28,542 nt of DNA. Source: an uncultured Bacteroidales bacterium (GTDB lineage: Bacteria; Bacteroidota; Bacteroidia; Bacteroidales; UBA932). Shown piece after piece: positions 23,874-28,542 of this stretch (the first letter of the stretch is position 1; each line of letters opens with the position of its first letter). The position numbers were made by a program, and so were the translations under genes. The notes beneath the pieces were generated by a model. It had not been told where the DNA came from and made no database searches. It saw only the letters and a list, made by a program, of their open reading frames with translations. The stretch is taken from the NCBI GenBank assembly GCA_905235615.1, contig CAJOMB010000002.1, forward strand, positions 1 to 28,542, given 5' to 3'.

Positions 23874-25154
23874 TCATAGCCCGGCAAATTGGCCGAGGAT
23901 GCCGTTAAAACGACGGCGGATTTCTTCTATACATAAATTGCCGATGGAGCCCTCGTGCGTATGATGCAGGGCTCCCTTGAAATGGAAGGTCCCTTCCTGC
24001 ACCGCCTTGCCCACTTGGCGATAGGCGTCGCGGAAGGGAACGCCGTCAGAGACCAGACGGTTGACTTCCTCCACGCAAAAAGCCTGCTCGTACAGCGGCA
24101 GGCTCATCAGGTCGGTGGCCACCTGCATGTCCGGCAGGGCCAGGATAAGGATATCTAAGCAGGCGTCCATCCGTTCAAAGAGCGGCAGATACACTTCCTT
24201 GAGCAGCTGCATGTCCCGGAAATACCCGCTGGGAAGGTTGGCGCAGAGCAGCCGGATATCGGCCGGAATGCCCTGCAGGCGGTTGCAGTGGGCCCTCACC
24301 AGTTCAAATACGTCCGGATTCTTCTTTTGCGGCATAATACTGGAGCCGGTGGTAAAGGCATCCGGCAGCTGCACGAAGCCGAAGTTCTGGCTGGAGAACA
24401 GGCAGCAGTCATTGGCGAAGCGTCCCAGCGTGGCGGAGAGCGAGGCGTAGGCATTGGCCACGGCCAGCTCCGTGCGGCCGCGTCCCATCTGTGCGTAGAT
24501 GGAGTTGTAGGCCAGGTCTTTAAACCCCAGTAGTTCTGTTGTTCGGCTACGGTTCAACGGGGCCGATGAGCCGTACCCTGCGGCCGAGCCCAAGGGATTG
24601 CGCCCGTTGATTTCCCAGGCGGCCTTCAGCTGCACCAGGTCGTCGCAGAGGCACTCGGCGTATGCCCCTAACCAGAGGCCGAAGGAAGAGGGCATGGCCA
24701 CCTGCAGGTGGGTGTAGCCGGGCATCAGCACATCTTTCAGTTCATCGGCCCGCTTGAGCAGGAGCGTGAAGAGTTCCTCTACCTTCTTTATCGTACGCGC
24801 CATGCGCGCGCGTGTGAAGAGCTTGATGTCCAAGGCCACCTGGTCGTTGCGGGAGCGGCCGGTGTGCACCTTCTTTCCCAAGGCGCCCAAGCGCTCCTCC
24901 ACCTCGGAGTGGACGTCCTCTCCGTGAATGACAAATCGGCCCTCAAGGGCTTCCTGCCTTATTTTTCCCAGTTCCGGGAGCAACTTCTCCAAGTCTTCCT
25001 TGGAAAGGAGCCCCACTTCCGAGAGCATGGTGATATGGGCCATGGTCCCCTCTATGTCGTAGGGGGCCAGCAGCAGGTCCAGCTCCCGGTCCCGGCCCAC
25101 CGTAAATTGGTCGATGCGGGGGTCGTTGTCAAATCCTTTATCCCAGATTTTCAT
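23874..25154 (-). CDS. argH: Argininosuccinate lyase
   Basis: This 426-residue homotetrameric enzyme of the fumarase/aspartase superfamily splits argininosuccinate to arginine and fumarate, the last step of arginine synthesis. Motifs are HTGRSRND (97-104), GYTHLQ (146-151, with the catalytic His149) and GSSIMPQKKNPD (270-281), the mobile signature loop with the catalytic serine. It is slightly shorter than the common 450-460 residues. Its ATG lies 17 bases inside the end of the argE-like gene, so translation is probably coupled. It is the last gene of the minus-strand arginine operon. Confidence 0.95.
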   Translation of the reverse strand: MKIWDKGFDNDPRIDQFTVGRDRELDLLLAPYDIEGTMAHITMLSEVGLLSKEDLEKLLPELGKIRQEALEGRFVIHGEDVHSEVEERLGALGKKVHTGRSRNDQVALDIKLFTRARMARTIKKVEELFTLLLKRADELKDVLMPGYTHLQVAMPSSFGLWLGAYAECLCDDLVQLKAAWEINGRNPLGSAAGYGSSAPLNRSRTTELLGFKDLAYNSIYAQMGRGRTELAVANAYASLSATLGRFANDCCLFSSQNFGFVQLPDAFTTGSSIMPQKKNPDVFELVRAHCNRLQGIPADIRLLCANLPSGYFRDMQLLKEVYLPLFERMDACLDILILALPDMQVATDLMSLPLYEQAFCVEEVNRLVSDGVPFRDAYRQVGKAVQEGTFHFKGALHHTHEGSIGNLCIEEIRRRFNGILGQFAGL

Positions 25155-26130
25155 AAACTTGCCAGAATTTCAAATAAAGGGGTACGGCCTCCTGAAGCTC
25201 CTTCACCAGAATGAATTCGTCGGCCGAATGGGAACGGGAAGAACTGCCCGGCCCCAACTTGACGGTGGGGAAGCGGCAGAGGGCCTGGTTGGAGAGGGTG
25301 GGAGAGGCGAAGGTGGGAAGGCCGGCGGCCAGGGCTGCCTGCACCAGAGGATGCTCCGGGCCGATATGGCTGCCGTTCAGGCGCGTAGAGCGCGGGGTTA
25401 CGCGGCATTTCACCCCCTCCCGGATGCGGGAGAGCACCCGCTCGTTGTCCTCGGTGGTGCGTACGTCCACCACAAAGCGGCAGCGGTCCGGAATCACGTT
25501 GTGCTGCGTTCCGGCCTCCATCTGTGTCACCTGCATCCCGTTTTCCCGGAACCAGCGGATGTCTTCTATGGCCTCGTAGATGGCATTCACGCCCTCGGTA
25601 CGGGCGGCATGGCCGGTGATGCCCAGGGCCTCGCAGTCCAGGACCAGGAGCCCTTTCTCGCTCACCGCCACCTGCATGCCGGTGGGTTCGGCGATGATGC
25701 CGCAGGTGAGGGGGCCGGCATCGGCCTCTATCAGGGAAAGGGACTGCTCCAGGCCGCCCGGACCGCTCACTTCTTCCTGGGCCGACAGGGAAAGCACCAG
25801 GGTGTGTTTCCGGGGCTGAGCCTGCATGAAAAAGTGGATGAGGGCCACGATGGAGCCACCGTCGTCATTGGCGCCCAGCCCGTAGAGCCGTCCGTCTTCC
25901 ATGTGGGCCTGGAACGGGTCCCGTGTCCAGCCTTCGGCCGGGCGCACGGTATCTATATGGGCGTCGGCCAGCACGGCGGGGCCGCTTCCTTTCAGGCACC
26001 ACAGGTTGTTTCCGCTGCGCCGGGGCTTCAGGCCATGCTCCGTGAGCCAGGCTTGCAGGAAGTCGGCCACGGCGCCTTCCTCCCGGCTGTAGGAGGGAAT
26101 GGCGATGAGCTTTTGCAGCAGGGAAATCAT
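25138..26130 (-). CDS. argE: M20 family deacylase, ArgE-like (N-acyl-ornithine/citrulline deacylase)
   Basis: This 330-residue di-zinc amidohydrolase has H58-I-D60 in ADAHIDTVRP, GANDDGG (86-92, bridging Asp89 or Asp90) and the Glu pair E119-E120 in SAQEEVSG. It removes the acyl group from an arginine precursor. It sits between argG and argH, so its product feeds argG. In Bacteroidetes that use N-succinyl-ornithine transcarbamylase, the deacylation step acts on N-succinyl-citrulline. Acetyl-ornithine (classic ArgE) cannot be excluded. The start overlaps the argG stop by four bases (ATGA). Symbol by role, not proven. Confidence 0.75.
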   Translation of the reverse strand: MISLLQKLIAIPSYSREEGAVADFLQAWLTEHGLKPRRSGNNLWCLKGSGPAVLADAHIDTVRPAEGWTRDPFQAHMEDGRLYGLGANDDGGSIVALIHFFMQAQPRKHTLVLSLSAQEEVSGPGGLEQSLSLIEADAGPLTCGIIAEPTGMQVAVSEKGLLVLDCEALGITGHAARTEGVNAIYEAIEDIRWFRENGMQVTQMEAGTQHNVIPDRCRFVVDVRTTEDNERVLSRIREGVKCRVTPRSTRLNGSHIGPEHPLVQAALAAGLPTFASPTLSNQALCRFPTVKLGPGSSSRSHSADEFILVKELQEAVPLYLKFWQVYENLG

Positions 26131-27326
26131 ATCGCTTCGTCGGGATGGCGTCCGTAGTACACCCGCAGCGGGGTTTCCAGCAGTTTGATGAAGCCCTTGG
26201 CGTCATCGGCCGTCCAGCCGTCCTGGCTTTCCCCGTACGCTCCTATGGGAGAGTTCACCAGGTCGTTCGGCGTGTCCACGCCGGTGCATTCAACCCATTT
26301 GGGGCCCACCGTGAGGGTGACGGTGCCGCTCACATGGCGCTGGCTGCTTTCCAAATAGGCCTCGATGTCCCGCATCACGGGTTCCATGTACTGGCTCTCA
26401 TGAAGGAACATGCCGTACCAGTTGCCCAGCTGTTCTTTCCAATACTGCTGCCATTTGCTCAGGGTGAATTTCTCCAGGTACTTGTGGGCGGCAAGGATGA
26501 GCATGGGGGCGGCGGCTTCAAAGCCCACCCGGCCCTTGATGCCGATAATGGTGTCTCCCACGTGGTTGTCCCGTCCTATGGCATAGCCTTCCACGGCCTT
26601 TTCCAGCGTTTGGATGGCTTCTACCGGGCTGTAGGACTGTCCGTTCACGCCGCAGAGCTCCCCTTTCTCGAACCGGAGGGTGATGGTCTCGCTGCCGCTT
26701 TTGGTGAGCGGTTTCAGGTAGGCCTCTTCCGGAAGACCCTGCCGGCTGTCCAGGATTTCCCCGCCGCAGATGGACGTCCCCCACAGCCCCACGTTGTAGG
26801 AGTATTTGAGGCGGGAGAAATCGGCCGGAAAACCGCCGGCATTCAGGTAGTCCACTTCCTCTTTGCGGGACAGCTTGCGGTCGCGGGTGAGGGTGATGAT
26901 TTCCATCTCCGGGCACAGGACGCCGAAGGTCATGTCAAAGCGCACCTGGTCGTTCCCGGCGCCGGTGCTGCCGTGGGCGATGGCATCGGCCCCTATCTGC
27001 TTGGCGTAGCGGGCGATGGCGGCTGCCTGGAAAAGACGCTCGCTGGAAACGGAGACGGGGTAGGTCCCGTTGCGGAGCACATTCCCGAATACCATGTAGC
27101 GGATGCTGCGGAGGTAGTATTCCTCCTTCACATCCAGCGTCACATAGGACACGGCGCCCAGCTTGAGGGCGTTGCTCCGGTTGGCCTCTTTCTGGGCCGC
27201 GGAGAAACCGCCCGTGTCGGCACAGGCGGCATATACTTCACAGCCCATCTCCCGGGCCAGGTACATTACGGTGTAGGACGTGTCAAGTCCACCAGAGAAA
27301 GCGACGACGACTTTTTTCTTTTCCAT
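26127..27326 (-). CDS. argG: Argininosuccinate synthase
   Basis: This 399-residue enzyme joins citrulline and aspartate using ATP. The N-type ATP pyrophosphatase P-loop is SGGLDTS at residues 11-17. AHGSTGAGNDQVRFDMTF (about 117-134) is the citrulline/aspartate site. The start MEKKKVVVAFSGG is used because a longer in-frame start has no family counterpart; this leaves a 61-base overlap with the preceding GNAT gene. C-terminal RDIEAYLESSQRHVSGTVTL is typical of the family. It is the third gene of the arginine operon. Confidence 0.95.
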   Translation of the reverse strand: MEKKKVVVAFSGGLDTSYTVMYLAREMGCEVYAACADTGGFSAAQKEANRSNALKLGAVSYVTLDVKEEYYLRSIRYMVFGNVLRNGTYPVSVSSERLFQAAAIARYAKQIGADAIAHGSTGAGNDQVRFDMTFGVLCPEMEIITLTRDRKLSRKEEVDYLNAGGFPADFSRLKYSYNVGLWGTSICGGEILDSRQGLPEEAYLKPLTKSGSETITLRFEKGELCGVNGQSYSPVEAIQTLEKAVEGYAIGRDNHVGDTIIGIKGRVGFEAAAPMLILAAHKYLEKFTLSKWQQYWKEQLGNWYGMFLHESQYMEPVMRDIEAYLESSQRHVSGTVTLTVGPKWVECTGVDTPNDLVNSPIGAYGESQDGWTADDAKGFIKLLETPLRVYYGRHPDEAI

Positions 27327-27868
27327 ACTTTTTCTTTGGGTGCGGGGTCGAAGATCATGCCGGTGCACAGGCAGTTTTTGTTGCTGCTGCGCTGCAGGAC
27401 GTCATGGTACTGGCAGGTTTCGCAGCCTTTCCAGAATTCCTGGTCGGAGGTGAGTTCCGTGAAGGTGACCGGCACGAAGCCCAGGGAGGAGTTGATGCGC
27501 ATGACAGCCAGCGAGGTGGTGAGGCCGAACATCTTGGCCGTGGGGAATTTGCGGCGGGCCAGGTGGAAAGCTTCTTTCTTGATGGCCGTGGCCAGGCCGT
27601 GGCTGCGGTATTGGGGCAGCACGATGAGTCCGGAGGTGGCCACATAGCGCTCATGCTCCCATGACTCTATGTAGCAGAAGCCGGCAAAGGCGTCTTTGTA
27701 CAGGGCAATCACCGCCTTGCCTTCCTCTATTTTGCTGCGGATATAGTCGGGACTGCGTTTTGCGAGGCCGGTGCCCTTGGCGCGCGAGGCGTCGTCTATG
27801 GCCCGGACCACGGCATCTACGTAGGGGAGGTGTTCCGCCGATGCGGTGCAAACGGTAAAAGGTTTCAT
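27266..27868 (-). CDS. GNAT acyltransferase of the arginine operon, candidate glutamate N-acyltransferase
   Basis: This 200-residue protein starts MKPFTVCTASAEHLPYVDAV. The GNAT fold runs from about residue 5 to 140: VIALYKDAFAGFCYIESWEH, then GLIVLPQYRSHGLATAIKKE, which holds the acetyl-CoA Q-x-x-x-x-G/A loop (QYRSHGLA). The C-terminus has a four-cysteine pattern (C-x2-C in GCETCQYH, C-x-C in KNCLCTGM), possibly a metal site. The order argR - GNAT - argG is conserved in Bacteroides relatives, as known from family context. Its start lies one base after argR. By position it is the best candidate for the first step, N-acylation of glutamate with acetyl- or succinyl-CoA; this is inference. The 61-base overlap with argG makes its C-terminus about 20 residues longer than the cysteine-bearing core needs. 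Confidence 0.75.
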   Translation of the reverse strand: MKPFTVCTASAEHLPYVDAVVRAIDDASRAKGTGLAKRSPDYIRSKIEEGKAVIALYKDAFAGFCYIESWEHERYVATSGLIVLPQYRSHGLATAIKKEAFHLARRKFPTAKMFGLTTSLAVMRINSSLGFVPVTFTELTSDQEFWKGCETCQYHDVLQRSSNKNCLCTGMIFDPAPKEKVWKRKKSSSLSLVDLTRPTP

Positions 27869-27869
27869 T

Positions 27870-28313
27870 TTATATACGGTATTCTTGTATGTTGGGGATG
27901 CTGGGTTCCAGCTGGGCCAGGACCTCCTGCGGGCCGAAGGACTGCCGGAGGATGAGGAGGATGGTGTCGTCTCCGGCGATGGTGCCCATGATGGCCGGGA
28001 GAGGCTTGAGGTCGATGCGGGCGGCGATGGCCGGGGCAAAGCCGGGCAGGGTCTTGATGACCGCCTGGGCGCCGGAAAATTCAATGCTCCGGATTCCCTG
28101 GGCCGATTGGGTCATGGGCTGATGCGGGGGAAGGTGGTACCCCACTCCGGGAATCTTCATCACCTGCAGGGCTTTCAGGTCCCGGGACAGGGTGGCCTGG
28201 GTGGTTTCTATTCCGGCCTCCTGCAAAAGGGCCTGGATCTGCTCCTGGCTGGTGATACCGCCTTTTTCCAACAGGCCGATGAGCACCTTCCTCCGGGAGC
28301 TGATACTATTCAT
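27870..28313 (-). CDS. argR: Arginine repressor
   Basis: This 147-residue protein has a winged-helix DNA-binding domain (about 1-70; ITSQEQIQALLQEAGIETTQ, then ATLSRDLKALQ) and a C-terminal oligomerisation domain with the arginine-binding AGDDTILLIL (about 118-127). As a hexamer with arginine it represses arginine synthesis genes. The start is ATG 28313 (MNSISSRRKV); an ATG three codons earlier (28322) lies inside a candidate operator and is less likely. It is the first gene of the operon, with GNAT following after one base, so it is expected to control its own operon through the boxes upstream. Confidence 0.92.
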   Translation of the reverse strand: MNSISSRRKVLIGLLEKGGITSQEQIQALLQEAGIETTQATLSRDLKALQVMKIPGVGYHLPPHQPMTQSAQGIRSIEFSGAQAVIKTLPGFAPAIAARIDLKPLPAIMGTIAGDDTILLILRQSFGPQEVLAQLEPSIPNIQEYRI

Positions 28314-28315
28314 TG

Positions 28316-28333
28316 TTTGCATAATTATTCGTT
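28316..28333 (-). promoter_or_regulatory. Candidate ArgR operator box 1
   Basis: On the minus strand AACGAATAATTATGCAAA. It agrees with the Bacillus ARG box (CATGAATAAAAATKCAAK) at about 13 of 18 positions, with the GAATAA and ATKCAA parts intact. It lies between the transcription start and ATG 28313, where a bound repressor would block its own operon. Confidence 0.65.
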
Positions 28334-28340
28334 TCGGGCG

Positions 28341-28371
28341 CAAATATATGCATAAATATTTGTTCCGCCAA
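28341..28371 (-). promoter_or_regulatory. argR operon promoter
   Basis: Read on the minus strand, TATATTTG (28348-28341) is a full -7 box, with TTGG (28371-28368) 19 bp upstream as a weak -33 element. It lies 27 bases before ATG 28313. The -7 box is flanked by the two candidate ArgR boxes and slightly overlapped by the upstream one. Confidence 0.65.
28347..28364 (-). promoter_or_regulatory. Candidate ArgR operator box 2
   Basis: On the minus strand AACAAATATTTATGCATA, 15 of 18 identical to box 1 and in the same direction. The two boxes start 31 bp apart, close to three helical turns, so they face the same side of the DNA. Box 2 covers part of the spacer and -7 element of the promoter. Confidence 0.55.
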
Positions 28372-28409
28372 GAGGGGTGTAAAAAGTTTTGAAAAAAAGC
28401 TCAAAAAAA

Positions 28410-28440
28410 TTTGCCAGTTTCAAAAAAGGTTGTACCTTTG
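28410..28440 (+). promoter_or_regulatory. Strong promoter, probably of a ribosomal RNA operon
   Basis: TTTG (28410-28413) and TACCTTTG (28433-28440) are 19 bp apart, a full Bacteroidetes consensus, preceded by an A-rich upstream stretch of the UP-element type (28381-28409). It points away from argR and out of the window. Confidence 0.8.
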
Positions 28441-28542
28441 CAGTCCCGTTTGAAACGGGGTAGTTCATTGACAATACTGAGAGAATAGATTAGAGGTAAA
28501 GCAAAAGATAGAGTTAGTCTGATATTTATCATTTTGCGATGC
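28441..28542 (+). other. Leader resembling the start of an rRNA operon transcript
   Basis: Just after the promoter comes a hairpin (CCCGTTT 28445-28451, AAACGGG 28453-28459). Then AGTTCATTGACAATACTGAG resembles the antitermination leader (AGTTCTTTGACA...) found before 16S rRNA in Bacteroidales. No coding frame begins here. The 16S gene itself would lie beyond the window, so this is inferred from the leader alone. Confidence 0.5.

Overview
The window looks like a piece of a GC-rich member of the Bacteroidales. The evidence is the promoter architecture (TTTG about 19-20 bp upstream of TAnnTTTG, seen before many genes), the lack of Shine-Dalgarno sites, an outer-membrane beta-barrel receptor encoded behind an ECF sigma factor, the lipoprotein/SurA/OstA-like cluster, and an arginine operon of the argR-GNAT-argG type. 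Species cannot be named from sequence alone.

Layout. (1) Positions 1-4280 are visibly AT-richer than the rest and read as an acquired patch: a Panacea-type (DUF4065/SocA-like) antitoxin with a GNAT-like toxin partner on the minus strand, then a divergent 815-residue orphan N6-adenine DNA methyltransferase. Between them lies a hairpin region that resembles the decayed right end of an IS200/IS605-type element. (2) Positions 4430-6019 hold an envelope-type AsmA/DUF748-like gene whose N-terminus is separated from its body by a one-base frameshift. (3) Positions 6038-12219 are bracketed and divided by three 86-bp repeats in the same orientation, at 6038, 7667 and 12134. Each contains two inverted-repeat hairpins. 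Between the first two lie a UDG-superfamily glycosylase gene and a REP-associated tyrosine transposase (RAYT). Between the last two lies a four-gene operon: ECF sigma factor, membrane anti-sigma candidate, small plug-like secreted protein, and large outer-membrane beta-barrel protein. This looks like a RAYT with its own REPIN-like family. (4) Positions 12250-23860 form a long plus-strand run: CapA-like phosphoesterase, PBP4-type D,D-carboxypeptidase, SurA-like lipoprotein, two-domain SurA, OstA-like protein, galE, an OPT oligopeptide transporter, and peptidase T. Most junctions overlap or are a few bases apart. (5) Positions 23874-28313 form a minus-strand arginine operon in the order argR - GNAT - argG - argE-like - argH, converging on pepT with only 13 bp between stop codons. 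Two similar 18-bp ArgR-box-like sequences lie 31 bp apart at the argR promoter. (6) The last ~130 bp carry a strong plus-strand promoter and a leader resembling those before Bacteroidales rRNA operons, so 16S rRNA probably begins just beyond the window.

How the genes work together. Cluster 4 is mostly envelope biogenesis: cell-wall trimming, periplasmic chaperoning of outer-membrane proteins, and LPS-transport-like protein. It ends in a peptide uptake and cleavage pair. Cluster 5 would take an N-acylated intermediate to arginine under ArgR control, with the GNAT protein as the candidate acyltransferase. Several genes (RAYT, sigma factor, capA, dacB) have a -7 box so close to the ATG that their mRNAs should be leaderless or nearly so.
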